In this document: piece by piece, positions 45,669 to 57,314 of the stretch
Layout of the letters: every line of letters begins with the position of its first letter
How positions within the stretch are numbered: the first letter of the stretch is position 1
From: Chitinibacter sp. FCG-7
GTDB lineage: Bacteria; Pseudomonadota; Gammaproteobacteria; Burkholderiales; Chitinibacteraceae
Direction: 5' to 3'
Assembly (NCBI RefSeq): GCF_040047665.1
Contig: NZ_CP157355.1
Span: 3,100,001-3,164,000 of the forward strand
Length of the DNA stretch: 64,000 nucleotides
Program-made: the position numbers and the translations under genes
The notes under the pieces: model-generated
The model's database searches: none
What the model was told of the DNA's origin: nothing
Seen by the model: only the letters and a program-made list of their open reading frames with translations

Positions 45669-48110
45669 TTATTCCGCTTTTTGCTGCTTGCCGAGCAAGC
45701 GTAGGGCATTTAATACGACGCAAAGCGAGCTTAATGCCATACCCAAACTGGCCAGCCACGGCGTGACCAAACCCGCTAGGGCAATCGGCAGTGCAATCAG
45801 GTTATAGATCAGAGCCCAAGCCAGATTTTCGCGAATGATGTGGCGGCATTTTTTTGCCAGCTCAAGTGAGCGTGGCAGCGCGCTTAGCTGATTGTTCAAT
45901 AGCACCATGTCGCCAGCCGCGTGCGCAATATCAACGCCGCCGCCCATGGCAATAGATACATTGGCCAGCGCCAGTACGGGCGTGTCATTAACGCCGTCGC
46001 CCAGCATGAGTACCCGATGTCCTTTGCTTTGCAGTGCCTGAATGTAAGCCACTTTCGCTTCAGGGCTGGCAGCCGCCCGTAGTTGGGTAATACCTAGCTG
46101 TTCAGCCACCTGATTGACAATGGGCAGCTGATCACCCGAGAGCAGATGCACGCGGTAGCCTGATTGCTGCAAGCGCTTGATCAGGCCGTGTGCCTCGGGG
46201 CGAAGCTGGTCGGCCAGCACAAAAGCGGCGGCAATCGCCGTTTCGTCGGCCAGATAGATTAGCGTGCCTTCTTGCTGATGCGCTTTGGTGCATTCGGGCT
46301 CATGAAACCCCAGCGCTTGTCGGATAAAGTCGATCGAGCCCAGCCAATAGCTTTCGCCGTTGACTTTGCCGCTAATCCCGCCGCCGGGATGATTTTTGAA
46401 TTCGCTCACGATGTTGCTGCCCAAGCTTGGCGATTTCTGGGCGGCAAAGGCTTTGGCAATCGGGTGTTCCGATTGCGCTTCCAAGGCGCAGGCCAGAGCC
46501 AGCGCCTCGTCGGCAAACGCCGCTAGCGGAATGACTTTCACCAGCCGAGGCTCGCCAAAGGTGAGCGTGCCGGTTTTGTCAAAAACGATGTCACTGATTT
46601 TGGCCAGATTTTCCAGGCTATTGCCACGCGTAGTCAGTAAGCCGATTTGCGCCAGATGCCCGGTAGCCGCTGTAAGCGCCGCAGGCGTCGCCAGCGAGAG
46701 CGCGCAAGGGCAGGAAATTACCAGCACGGCAACGGTATAGGGCAGGGCGTGGACCGGGTCATGGATGGACCAGTACCAGTAGCAGCCCGCAGCCGCAAGC
46801 AGCAGCCCCAGCACAAACCAGCCTGCTACCTGGTCGGCCAGCTGCGCCAGCCGTGGTTTGTGCTGCAGCGCCTGATCAAGCAGCCTTACCATGCTGCCCA
46901 GTCGGGTGTTATTGCCAACGGCCTTCACTTCAATCGTGAGCGCCGACATCAGGTTCAGGCTGCCTGCAATCACAGCACTGCCGGATTTTTTGCTAATCGG
47001 GCGGCTTTCACCGCTGAGCATGGCCTCGTTGACCTCGCTTTCTCCGTCCAGTACCACACCGTCCACCGGAATGGTTTCCCCGGCTTTGGCCAGAATCAGA
47101 TCGCCTGCGTGCAGGCGGTGTACCGGCATTTCATGCACGCTTTTATCGTGGCTGATCCGGTGGGCAAAGGCGGGTACGAGTTTAACCAGCATCTCGGCTG
47201 CGGCACCGGCGCGGCGGCGTGCTTTGAGTTCCAGATAGCGACCGCCCAGCAGCAAAAAGACAAACATCGAGACCGAGTCAAAGTAGATTTCGCCATGCTC
47301 GGTAATCAGCGCGTACAGGCTGGCGGTGAAGGCCGCGACGACGCCGATGCTGACCGGCAAATCCATGCCTGCCCGGCCATGCTTGAGCTCGCGCCAGCTG
47401 TTCTGATAAAACGGCCAGCAGGAATACAGCACGACTGGCAAGGTCAGGATGGCGCTGCTCCAGTGCATCATGGTCAGCCAGACGGCTTCGATTTCGCCAT
47501 CAGGTGCCATATACATCGGCACGACAAACATCATCACCTGCATCATCGACAGCCCGGCGACCCAAAGCCGCAATAGTGCCGATTTGCGCTCGCTTTGCCA
47601 TTGCGCTTCATGGCGCTCGTGATCGTAGGGGTGGGCACGATAACCAATCGCGGCAATGTGCTGCAAGATGGTCGATAGCTTGACCTGTTTTTCATCCCAG
47701 CGAACGCGGGCGCGGTAGGTGCTGTAATTGATCGACGCCGAGATCACGCCGGGCAATTTGGCCAAGTGCTGCTCGTTGAGCCAGATACAGGCCGCGCAGC
47801 TGATGCCTTCCAGTATCAAAGAGGCTTCGCGGGTGTCGTCGGCCAGCTGCTGGACAAAATCAGTTTGCAGATACTGATCGTCATACAGCTGCAGTTGCTC
47901 GCGGATTTCGATGGGTAATGGCTCTGAGCGGCTGGCGTTTTCGGTGCGCTGCTCGTAATAGCTCTCCAGCCCGCTGGCCAGAATGGTCTCGGCCACCGCC
48001 TTGCAACCGGCGCAGCAGGCCGCTTGATTGACCTGACGATACAGAATGGAAAACTGCGCGGGGTCGGGGCAGTCGTTGCCGCAGTGGAAGCAGGGGTTGT
48101 TTGCACTCAT
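45669..48110 (-). CDS. ccoI: Copper-translocating P-type ATPase CcoI (FixI)
   Basis: P1B-ATPase that supplies copper for cbb3 oxidase assembly. The 813-aa protein starts with a cysteine-rich segment (CFHCGNDCP) and has one HMA-like domain (GISCAACIWLNEQHL). CPCALSLATP, DKTGTLT and GDGVNDTPVLALANV follow. The N-terminal Cys cluster and adjacent ccoS distinguish it from CopA at 31012. It is transcribed towards ccoS and ccoN, with ccoN carrying its own promoter. Confidence 0.94.
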   Translation of the reverse strand: MSANNPCFHCGNDCPDPAQFSILYRQVNQAACCAGCKAVAETILASGLESYYEQRTENASRSEPLPIEIREQLQLYDDQYLQTDFVQQLADDTREASLILEGISCAACIWLNEQHLAKLPGVISASINYSTYRARVRWDEKQVKLSTILQHIAAIGYRAHPYDHERHEAQWQSERKSALLRLWVAGLSMMQVMMFVVPMYMAPDGEIEAVWLTMMHWSSAILTLPVVLYSCWPFYQNSWRELKHGRAGMDLPVSIGVVAAFTASLYALITEHGEIYFDSVSMFVFLLLGGRYLELKARRRAGAAAEMLVKLVPAFAHRISHDKSVHEMPVHRLHAGDLILAKAGETIPVDGVVLDGESEVNEAMLSGESRPISKKSGSAVIAGSLNLMSALTIEVKAVGNNTRLGSMVRLLDQALQHKPRLAQLADQVAGWFVLGLLLAAAGCYWYWSIHDPVHALPYTVAVLVISCPCALSLATPAALTAATGHLAQIGLLTTRGNSLENLAKISDIVFDKTGTLTFGEPRLVKVIPLAAFADEALALACALEAQSEHPIAKAFAAQKSPSLGSNIVSEFKNHPGGGISGKVNGESYWLGSIDFIRQALGFHEPECTKAHQQEGTLIYLADETAIAAAFVLADQLRPEAHGLIKRLQQSGYRVHLLSGDQLPIVNQVAEQLGITQLRAAASPEAKVAYIQALQSKGHRVLMLGDGVNDTPVLALANVSIAMGGGVDIAHAAGDMVLLNNQLSALPRSLELAKKCRHIIRENLAWALIYNLIALPIALAGLVTPWLASLGMALSSLCVVLNALRLLGKQQKAE

Positions 48111-48163
48111 GCCGCTATTTTATCGAAAAAGCACCTAGGGCTGAGGCTGTTTTTATTGTTGAT

Positions 48164-48214
48164 GGGTATATGGCTGCAGGTTATATTCATAATGAGCTGT
48201 GTGCCTATACCCCC
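48164..48214. repeat. Dispersed intergenic hairpin repeat, copy 5
   Basis: GGGTATATGGCTGCAGGTTAT faces ATGAGCTGTGTGCCTATACCCC (reverse complement begins GGGGTATAGGCACACAGC). It lies between the ccoI start and the HDOD gene end. Confidence 0.6.
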
Positions 48215-48216
48215 TC

Positions 48217-49071
48217 TTAAAAAAGTGAAACCTTGTCGACCATGTCTTCAAATTCTTCCAGTTTAAGCGCCAGATGATTCAGCAGCAGTGGTTCGATACG
48301 CCGCCATTCCGGGTGCTCAAACTGGTGAACGTGCATTTTCAGGATGTGTTCGGCTAGGCTGGCAATGGCAATCAGGGTGCAGACATGGTGCCACTCACCG
48401 TACATGGCTTGCTCGAACAGCTTCAGATCATTGTGATTCAAAATCGCCAGTTGCATGCTTTCGGGCAGATACCAGGTGCGGCTGAGCAGGTAGCCAACGA
48501 CATGATGGTTGCTTTGATGGCGGCTGTTTTCCAGCGCAATATATTCTTGGCGGCTCATTCGCTCGCCCCGCGTCATGGTGTCCATATAGGTATTAAAACG
48601 AGCCGCCATAATCGCTTTGCCGCTATTGCGAAACAAACCAAAGGTATAGGCTTCTTCGGCTGAAATACCGTGGACATTGCTGGCGATCTGGGCCGAAATC
48701 ATCGCGATTTGTACCGAGGTCTCCCAGAAATAACTCATTCTGGCCTCGTGCTCGGCGGCGATGTCGCCCGATAGCGTCTGGCGCAGTAGCTGGCCTTCGA
48801 GCAAATTGCAGATATTGCGTAGCCCGAGTAATTGCATGGCCTGATCAATCGAGGTGATTTTCTGCGTGAGCTGGAAAAAGGGTGAATTGACCGTCTTGAG
48901 CATGGCCATCGACAGCGCCAGATCACTATTGATCAGGCTGGCGATATAGGGAAAATCAGGCTCTTCGGCCAGCTGGGCCTCCCTGATCGCGACCAGAATT
49001 TCCGGGCGGGGTGGGATAACCAGGTTTTTGACCAGTTGTTCGCATTCCGAGTCAGGCAGATGTTGCAGCAT
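48217..49071 (-). CDS. HDOD domain-containing protein
   Basis: A 284-aa cytoplasmic protein consisting essentially of one HDOD domain, a catalytically dead HD-related fold used in signalling. Recognisable parts are NLVIPPRPEILVAIREAQ, the alpha-rich SLINSDLALSMAMLKTVNSP and ITSIDQAMQLLGLRNICNLL. No output domain such as GGDEF is fused. Targets are unknown, and neighbours (ccoI upstream on the same strand, sufE-like behind) do not suggest a partner. Confidence 0.85.
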   Translation of the reverse strand: MLQHLPDSECEQLVKNLVIPPRPEILVAIREAQLAEEPDFPYIASLINSDLALSMAMLKTVNSPFFQLTQKITSIDQAMQLLGLRNICNLLEGQLLRQTLSGDIAAEHEARMSYFWETSVQIAMISAQIASNVHGISAEEAYTFGLFRNSGKAIMAARFNTYMDTMTRGERMSRQEYIALENSRHQSNHHVVGYLLSRTWYLPESMQLAILNHNDLKLFEQAMYGEWHHVCTLIAIASLAEHILKMHVHQFEHPEWRRIEPLLLNHLALKLEEFEDMVDKVSLF

Positions 49072-49213
49072 GGTGGGGGCCGTCCTGTGCGTGATCTTCT
49101 TACTGTAGCAGCCACGAGCAAAAGCGGGCAGCTGGCATGGGGCATGCTTTGTTCTAAATCAGTTTCAATATCGGTTTCTTGCGTCCGCAGCGAGCTTTGT
49201 GCGGTGAGCCGGA

Positions 49214-49738
49214 TTAGGCTGCGGCCTGATTTTGCAAATGCTCGCCAATCGTGCGGGTAATCGCGCGCAGGCCATTGCCCCGGCTGGCGGATAAAAATCG
49301 CTGCATGCCACGCTCATTCAGCCAGGCCTCAAAATCAAATGCTCCGCTATCGCTGCGCTGGTTATAGGCCGTGAGCACCAGCGCGAGCAAACCTTTGACA
49401 ATGCGCGAGTCGCTGTCAGCCGCCAACTGCCAGCGGGCACCATTCTCCGTTTGCCCGAGAGGCGAAAAGGCCAGCCAGACCTGGCTTTCGCAGCCGGCTA
49501 CCTTGCTATCGGGCGTCTTTTGCTCGGCGCTCCAGTCGGGTAGCTGTTTGGCCAGTTGCACCAGTAAGCGGTTTTTGGCTTCCCAGCTGGCTGCGGCGTC
49601 AAGCTGGCGCGCCAGTTCGGCAAGGTCGATGGCGTTGGCGTGGTGTGGATTGCCAAAAGGGTGGTCAAAACGCGGGTCGGCACACTCGCTGGCAGCAGGT
49701 TGAAGGCTTATTGCGCTGCTTGCATTGATCGTGTTCAT
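49214..49738 (-). CDS. SufE/CsdE family sulfur acceptor protein
   Basis: A 174-aa protein that accepts persulfide sulfur from a cysteine desulfurase. The acceptor cysteine is Cys83 in KVAGCESQVWL, a SufE/CsdE signature; a roughly 40-residue N-terminal extension is longer than usual. The ATG overlaps the desulfurase stop (ATGA), so the pair forms a unit. No sufBCD genes lie nearby, so CsdE-like function is as likely as SufE. Confidence 0.88.
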   Translation of the reverse strand: MNTINASSAISLQPAASECADPRFDHPFGNPHHANAIDLAELARQLDAAASWEAKNRLLVQLAKQLPDWSAEQKTPDSKVAGCESQVWLAFSPLGQTENGARWQLAADSDSRIVKGLLALVLTAYNQRSDSGAFDFEAWLNERGMQRFLSASRGNGLRAITRTIGEHLQNQAAA

Positions 49739-50973
49739 GCCAGTATCTCCAGTGTTTCGCTCAAGGCCGCCAGAAAGCGGTTCACATCGTCGGCCGTATT
49801 GTAGAGAGCCAGCGAGGCGCGCAAGGTTCCGCTAATACCCAGGCTATGTATCAGCGGCTGGGCGCAGTGGTGTCCCACTCGCACGGCTATACCACTATTG
49901 TCCAGAAATTGCGCCACATCGTAAGGATGAATCGGGCCAAAGCTCATCGACGTCAAGCTCACCTTTTGCCGTGCCTGGCCGTGAATGACTACGCCGGGCA
50001 TTTGTCGCAAGCCGTCTTCCAGCTGGCGATGTAGCGCTGCTTCATGTGCGTGCATCGCCTCGCGATCCAGCGCGCTTAGCCAGTCCAGCGCGGCAGCCAG
50101 GCCAACAGCCTGGGCAATCGGCGGGGTGCCCGCCTCCAGTCTTTGCGGTGCGCTGGCGTAGGTGGTGCCGGAAAACGACACCACGTCGATCATTTCACCG
50201 CCGCCTTGCCACGGCGGCAACGTGCGCAAAATATCGCTGCGGATATACGCCGCGCCAATGCCCGTTGGGCCATAGGCCTTGTGGCCGGAAAAAACATAAA
50301 AATCGCAATCGAGCGCACGCACATCCACTGGCCAATGCGCAATCGCCTGCGCACCGTCGACCAGCACCTTGCAATGGTGCTGGTGCGCCAGCTGGCAGAT
50401 TGTCCGAATATCCTGAATGCTGCCAATCGCATTGGACGCATGGCTGATCGCCAGCAGCCGCGCGCGCGGTGAGGCCAGCAACTGGGCAAGATGCGTCAGA
50501 TCAATCTCGCCTTCAGCAGTCAGATTCAGCGGTTTGATCACTAGCCCACGGCGCTGCGCTAGCATTTGCCACGGCACAATATTGGCGTGATGTTCCAGCG
50601 TGGACACAATAATCTCGTCGCCAGCGCTCAGCTGTTCAGGACTTTCCCCAAAGGTATTTGCGATCAGGTTGATAGCTTCGGTGGTGCCACGGGTGAAAAT
50701 AATTTCGTCGCTGCTGGTGGCATTGATAAAGCGCGCCACGGTGGCGCGAGCGCCCTCAAAGGCATCGGTGGCCGCCACGGCCAGCCGGTGCGCGCCACGG
50801 TGAACATTGGCGTTGCACTGCTCGTAATATTGCCGCTCGGCATCAAGCACCACAGCCGGTTTTTGCGTGGTGGCCGCATTGTCCAGATACACCAGATCGG
50901 GGTGATGGGCAAAAATGGCAAACTGGGCGCGGTAGTAGCAGGGGTCAAACCGGGGGACGGCAAGATCAAACAT
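49735..50973 (-). CDS. Cysteine desulfurase, SufS/CsdA type (group II)
   Basis: PLP enzyme mobilising sulfur from cysteine. The 412-aa protein has the family opening LVYLDNAATTQKP, the PLP lysine Lys232 in SGHKAYGPTGIGA and the catalytic cysteine Cys370 in RVGHHCAQPL, consistent with group II. It is followed in overlap by the SufE/CsdE partner. The gene is divergent from nudB across a 151-bp gap with a TATAAT at 51009 on the plus strand. Confidence 0.93.
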   Translation of the reverse strand: MFDLAVPRFDPCYYRAQFAIFAHHPDLVYLDNAATTQKPAVVLDAERQYYEQCNANVHRGAHRLAVAATDAFEGARATVARFINATSSDEIIFTRGTTEAINLIANTFGESPEQLSAGDEIIVSTLEHHANIVPWQMLAQRRGLVIKPLNLTAEGEIDLTHLAQLLASPRARLLAISHASNAIGSIQDIRTICQLAHQHHCKVLVDGAQAIAHWPVDVRALDCDFYVFSGHKAYGPTGIGAAYIRSDILRTLPPWQGGGEMIDVVSFSGTTYASAPQRLEAGTPPIAQAVGLAAALDWLSALDREAMHAHEAALHRQLEDGLRQMPGVVIHGQARQKVSLTSMSFGPIHPYDVAQFLDNSGIAVRVGHHCAQPLIHSLGISGTLRASLALYNTADDVNRFLAALSETLEILA

Positions 50974-51124
50974 GGGCAGGCAATGCTAGAGAGATTGGTG
51001 GGCAATTGTATAATGGCTCAGTGCGAAACCAAAACTTCCTGTGCGCTTGGCCCCGCTTGGGGATTTTTGCCTAGCCAAGTTTTCCAATATTCCAATACAT
51101 TTAATTGCGGCAGACAAAAACCAC

Positions 51125-51568
51125 ATGCCTTACAAACAACCTGTTTCAATCCTGCTGATCATCCATACACCGGAGCTTAAAGTGCTGCTGCTCGAGCGCA
51201 ATGATTTTACCGATGCCTGGCAATCGGTTACCGGCAGTCGCGAGGGCGAAGAGTCGCTGATTGAAACTGCCCGTCGTGAATTGCAGGAAGAAACCGGGCT
51301 TTGCGTCGAGCTGGCGCAGATTCGTGACTGGCATGAATGTCACGATTTCGAGATTTTTGAAATCTGGCGGCATCGCTACGCGCCGGGCGTGATGAGCAAT
51401 ACCGAGCATGTATTTAGCGTTCAGCTGCCCGAGGCCTGCCAGATCGAGATTGCGGCCAAGGAGCATCGCCGCTATCAGTGGGTTGATTGGCAGCAGGCGG
51501 CCGAAATGGTGTTTTCGCCGTCCAATGCCGAAGCAATCCGCCAGCTGCCCGAGCGGATAGGCCACTAA
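51125..51568 (+). CDS. nudB: Dihydroneopterin triphosphate diphosphatase NudB
   Basis: Nudix hydrolase removing pyrophosphate in folate synthesis. With the ATG at 51125 it is 147 aa, the NudB length. The Nudix box is GSREGEESLIETARRELQEETGL (residues about 38-60). The NudB-like WRHRYAPGVMSNTEHVFSVQLP follows. The open frame extends to 51041 but ATG 51125 matches the family start. It is immediately followed, one base apart, by an EEP-family gene and then clsB. Confidence 0.9.
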   Translation: MPYKQPVSILLIIHTPELKVLLLERNDFTDAWQSVTGSREGEESLIETARRELQEETGLCVELAQIRDWHECHDFEIFEIWRHRYAPGVMSNTEHVFSVQLPEACQIEIAAKEHRRYQWVDWQQAAEMVFSPSNAEAIRQLPERIGH

Positions 51569-51569
51569 A

Positions 51570-52340
51570 ATGCGCCCGCATGCCGCACTGCCTGCCCATC
51601 ATCGCCAATTGGTTGTGGCTTCCTACAATATCCACAAAGGATTGTCGCCGCTGAACCGGCGGCTGGTGCTGCACGATGTGCGCCACGCTTTGAGCCAGCT
51701 GGCGCCGGATATGGTGTTTTTGCAGGAAGTGCAGGGCGTGCATCTGGCGCATTCGCACCGTTTTGAAACCTGGCAGCAGGCGCAGCATGAATATCTGGCT
51801 GGCGATTTGCTGCACAGCGCTTACGGCAAAAATGCACATTATCATCTGGGGCATCATGGCAATGCGCTGCTGTCGCGTTATCCGATTTTGCACTGGGACA
51901 ATTTTGACCTGACTCTGCACCGCTTCGAGCAGCGTGGCGCGCTGCACTGCCAGCTTGATGTGGCCGATTGGGATCAGCCGCTGCACGCGCTGTGCGTGCA
52001 TCTGAATCTGCGCGCAGGCGATAGGCGCAAGCAGATTGGCATCCTGGTTGACTATATCCAGCGCCATATTCCGGCTGACGCGCCGCTGGTGCTAGCGGGT
52101 GATTTCAACGATTGGCGCGGCGAGCTCAGCGCCATGCTGGCGCAGCATCTGGACATGCACGAAGCATTTGAAACGCTATACGGCGCGCCAGCGCGCAGCT
52201 TTCCGGTGCGCATGCCCTTGCTGACGCTGGATCGGGTGTATGTACGCGGTTTTCAGGTGAGCGTGGCCGAAGTGCTCTCGGGCGCGCCGTGGCGCAATCT
52301 GTCCGATCACGCGCCCTTGTACGCCGTTTTGCAGGGTTAG
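51570..52340 (+). CDS. Endonuclease/exonuclease/phosphatase family protein
   Basis: A 256-aa cytoplasmic protein of the EEP fold. Metal-site and catalytic segments are present: ASYNIHKG (Asn), FLQEVQGV (Glu), LVLAGDFNDW (Asp-x-Asn) and LSDHAPLYAVL (Asp-His). Members before clsB often act together with ClsB in phospholipid-related operons, but substrate is unproven. The start codon is one base after the nudB stop, and clsB begins five bases after its end. Confidence 0.88.
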   Translation: MRPHAALPAHHRQLVVASYNIHKGLSPLNRRLVLHDVRHALSQLAPDMVFLQEVQGVHLAHSHRFETWQQAQHEYLAGDLLHSAYGKNAHYHLGHHGNALLSRYPILHWDNFDLTLHRFEQRGALHCQLDVADWDQPLHALCVHLNLRAGDRRKQIGILVDYIQRHIPADAPLVLAGDFNDWRGELSAMLAQHLDMHEAFETLYGAPARSFPVRMPLLTLDRVYVRGFQVSVAEVLSGAPWRNLSDHAPLYAVLQG

Positions 52341-52345
52341 TCGCG

Positions 52346-53524
52346 ATGGGCAAAGCAATCAGGCTGCAACCCAAGCCGCAGCATCAGGTCGAGCTGCTAC
52401 GTAATGGCGCCGAGTTTTTTCCGGCGCTGCTCGCCGCCTGCGATGCGGCGCAGATCGAGATTCATCTGGAAACCTATTTGTTCGAGCCCGACGAAGTGGG
52501 CCTGGCCGTTGCGCAAGCCTTGATGCGCGCCGCACAACGTGGCGTGCGCGTGTCGGTGTTGATTGATGGCTTTGGTGCGCGTGATTTTCCGGTGCAATTG
52601 AAAGAAGATCTGCTGCAATCGGGCGTGCGCCTGCTGTTCTTTCGTCCGGAAATCCGCCGCTTTTCGCTTAATCGCTCGCGCCTGCGGCGGATGCACCGCA
52701 AATTGTCGTGCTTTGACGGCCAGCTGGCGCTGGTTGGTGGCATTAATATTCTGAGCGACGACGATGGCCCCGGTCTGGCTCCGCGTTATGACTACGCCGT
52801 ACGCATCGTCGGCCCGGTGGTTGCCGATGTACGCGAAGCGATGTGCCGCGAGTGGCGGCATACGGCCTGGTCGCAATTGAAAAAAGCCTGGGCCAAACGC
52901 GAGCATCTACATACCCGTGCCAAGTATAGCGATGGTGTGCTTGCCCAACTTGTTGTGCGGGACAATACCCGTAATCGGCGTGCTATTGAACAATGCTATC
53001 TGGATTTGATTGATCAGGCGCAATCCGAAATCGTGATCGCCAATGCCTATTTTCTGCCGGGTTTGCGCTTGCGTCAGGCGCTGCTCAGGGCGGCCTTGCG
53101 CGGCGTGGCTGTGGTGTTGCTGTTGCAGGATGAACGCGATCACGCCTTATTGCAGTATGCCAGCTGGGCGTTTTACCGGCCTTTGCTCAGGGCCGGTGTC
53201 GAGATTTATCAGTACCGCGCCGGTTTTATGCACGCCAAAGTGGCGATTTTTGACGGTGAATGGGCTACCGTGGGTTCGAGTAATATTGACCCCTTCAGCC
53301 TCTTGCTAGCCCGCGAGGCCAATGTTTTTATCCGTGACCGCGCCTTTGCCGGGCAATTGCGCCAGGATGTGCAGCTGCATCTGGTGCAGGATGCGCGCGC
53401 GATTTTGCCGCAGCATGTGCAGCAGGCCAAGCTAGGTTTGCGTTTGCTGGTATGGCTGTGCTTTGGTCTGGTGCGGCTGATCATGGGGCTGTCCGGTTAT
53501 GGCGGCAAAAAATACCTTGAGTAA
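52346..53524 (+). CDS. clsB: Cardiolipin synthase ClsB
   Basis: Phospholipase-D-family enzyme joining phospholipids to make cardiolipin. With the ATG at 52346 it has 392 aa. Two HKD motifs are visible, MHRKLSCFDGQLALVGGINI (about residue 115) and MHAKVAIFDGEWATVGSSNID (about 295). A hydrophobic segment lies near the C-terminus (LRLLVWLCFGLVRLIMGLSG). It follows an EEP gene in the nudB-EEP-clsB operon, a common arrangement. Confidence 0.92.
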   Translation: MGKAIRLQPKPQHQVELLRNGAEFFPALLAACDAAQIEIHLETYLFEPDEVGLAVAQALMRAAQRGVRVSVLIDGFGARDFPVQLKEDLLQSGVRLLFFRPEIRRFSLNRSRLRRMHRKLSCFDGQLALVGGINILSDDDGPGLAPRYDYAVRIVGPVVADVREAMCREWRHTAWSQLKKAWAKREHLHTRAKYSDGVLAQLVVRDNTRNRRAIEQCYLDLIDQAQSEIVIANAYFLPGLRLRQALLRAALRGVAVVLLLQDERDHALLQYASWAFYRPLLRAGVEIYQYRAGFMHAKVAIFDGEWATVGSSNIDPFSLLLAREANVFIRDRAFAGQLRQDVQLHLVQDARAILPQHVQQAKLGLRLLVWLCFGLVRLIMGLSGYGGKKYLE

Positions 53525-55684
<2,160 letters not shown>

Positions 55685-55797
55685 TTGCCGTTTAATTTCT
55701 CTTTTAGTAATTGTAAATTAATGAAATTTTAAGAAATTCTGCTGGAGTATTGATCGCATTATTCTAAGGTGAGGCATCAGGCACCGGAGGATACGCG

Positions 55798-56055
55798 ATG
55801 AAAATCTGGGGATGGTTTTTCATTTTGCTTAGCAGCCCGACATGGGCCATGTGTGATGTGCAAGTCAAAGCGCTGCGCGCCGAAATGAGCGCGCAGCAGC
55901 TTGATCTGGAAGTACGGCGGCAGGTGAATTCGGCTTTGCAGCCCTTGCTGGCGCCCAGGCCCGATTTAAATCCTTTGAGCGAAGCTGAATGCAGGCAAAA
56001 AGTGCAGCAGGTTCGCGAAAAAATGCGCAGCGCCTCCGGCAAAACGCGCCAATAG
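55798..56055 (+). CDS. Hypothetical small secreted protein
   Basis: An 85-aa protein with a signal peptide (about 1-17, MKIWGWFFILLSSPTWA) and a short helical, charged mature part with two cysteines (AMCDVQV, EAECRQK). The ribosome site GGAGG precedes the ATG by eight bases. It is not a recognisable family, and the cysteine pair suggests a disulfide in the periplasm. It follows fadH by 113 bp and is followed by a dispersed hairpin repeat. Confidence 0.6.
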   Translation: MKIWGWFFILLSSPTWAMCDVQVKALRAEMSAQQLDLEVRRQVNSALQPLLAPRPDLNPLSEAECRQKVQQVREKMRSASGKTRQ

Positions 56056-56080
56056 CGCAATACGCTCAATTGCCTCTATA

Positions 56081-56129
56081 GGTATGTACATGCAGGCTAA
56101 GCTGGATATGGCCTCTAGCTATATACCCA
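56081..56129. repeat. Dispersed intergenic hairpin repeat, copy 6 (degenerate)
   Basis: GGTATGTACATGCAGGCTAAG faces GGCCTCTAGCTATATACCCA (reverse complement TGGGTATATAGCTAGAGGCC). It lies after the small secreted protein, before the end of rdgC. Confidence 0.55.
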
Positions 56130-56213
56130 TCTTTGATGCGGGCAGGCGCTGTGGCGATTTGCTTGGGCAGATTTAGGCAGGGAGCCAGATAGTGCGCTCG
56201 CCAGCAGTCATCA

Positions 56214-57122
56214 TCAGCGCTGCGTTTCTCCGCCCAGCGCGTCGAGCAGCGCCGGAATAAAGCCGCGCAGCTCGCCCGCCAGCAGGGCAAATTGCGATTC
56301 AAACAGCGCGTCCTGCGTTTCGGCGTCCATGTCTTTCAATTCATCTTTCAGTACGTCCAGCATCGCCAGCGATTTGATTTCCAGCGCTTCGGTCAGCGTA
56401 AAAGTCAGGCGCTCGCCAAAGGCCAGGCTCAATCGTGTGGCGATTTTGCCCGCGTCCAGATGCTGACGCACCTCGTCGCAGTCCATCACCTGACGCTTGA
56501 AGCGTGCAATCGATCCTTCGTCACCCGGCGTTTTGAGTTCGGCGTCCTGACCCAGCGAGAACGCATCCGGTGTTTCGGTGGTGAGCCAGTCGGTCATCGC
56601 GGCCGCCGGGCTGATTTCGGTGTCGATCAGCCGCGTCGGCAGGCTGCCCAGCGTTTCCCGCAAGGTAGAGAGCAAATATTCGGCCTTGGCCGCGCTGGCG
56701 GCGTCAACAATCACTAGGCCGTTTTCCAGGTCAAGCAGCGCGCGCTGGATACGCGAGCGGGTAAAGGCGCGTGGTGTTAGCTCTTCAATAATCCTGTCTT
56801 TGAGCTCGCGCTGCTCTTTGCGGCCGACTTTACGGCTTTCTGCCGCTTCAATTTGCTGCACGCGATAATCGAGCTCATCCTTGATGACCGCAGCAGGCAG
56901 CACTTTTTCTTCACTTTTCAGCGCTACCAACACGGCATTCTGGCGTTCGATCGCCATCAGTTCGGGCTCGTGGCGCGCAGGTGGCACCCAGCCACTCGAT
57001 TCCATATCCATGCTGCCGCACGGTACGAAAGGGCGTTTGGCCAGCTCGCCCTGAATGCTGGCGCTGCTTAGGGCGTGGTCGGCGGATAAACGATAAATTT
57101 GTAAGTTACGAAACCACAGCAT
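56214..57122 (-). CDS. rdgC: Recombination-associated protein RdgC
   Basis: Ring-forming DNA-binding protein that modulates RecA. The 302-aa sequence opens MLWFRNLQIYRLSADHAL and contains RKVGRKEQRELKDRIIEELTPRAF, characteristic of RdgC, plus the C-terminal segment ETQDALFESQFALLAGELRGFIPALLDALGG. It is divergent from fbpA, with a 192-bp gap holding the fbpA promoter. Confidence 0.94.
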   Translation of the reverse strand: MLWFRNLQIYRLSADHALSSASIQGELAKRPFVPCGSMDMESSGWVPPARHEPELMAIERQNAVLVALKSEEKVLPAAVIKDELDYRVQQIEAAESRKVGRKEQRELKDRIIEELTPRAFTRSRIQRALLDLENGLVIVDAASAAKAEYLLSTLRETLGSLPTRLIDTEISPAAAMTDWLTTETPDAFSLGQDAELKTPGDEGSIARFKRQVMDCDEVRQHLDAGKIATRLSLAFGERLTFTLTEALEIKSLAMLDVLKDELKDMDAETQDALFESQFALLAGELRGFIPALLDALGGETQR

Positions 57123-57258
57123 GGCGTCCCTTTTTAGTATTCAAGGCTCAAAGAATGGTCGCCGATTGTAGCGCTGTCGGCGCGCAGGCAAAACTGATTT
57201 TATGTGGTGATTTTATGCAGGCGGCCGAAAATGGTGAAAATAGACCAAGCGCGGATGA

Positions 57259-57300
57259 TTGAGAATGATTCCGGTTTTTGCGTATAATGCGAATACTTAT
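57259..57300 (+). promoter_or_regulatory. fbpA promoter with Fur-like half-sites
   Basis: TTGAGA (57259-57264) and TATAAT (57283-57288) are separated by 18 bp, a good sigma-70 promoter with start near 57295. GAGAATGATT overlaps the -35 and TGCGAATACTTATTG overlaps the start site. Both resemble partial Fur boxes but neither is a strong 19-bp match. Iron repression is expected for this transporter. Confidence 0.65.
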
Positions 57301-57314
57301 TGTTTAGGACGTCG

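Noticed and set aside
46647-47576. Long open frame on the plus strand (309 codons) opposite ccoI
   Set aside because: It runs wholly antisense to a well-supported ATPase gene, with no ribosome site and a composition typical of a high-GC shadow frame.
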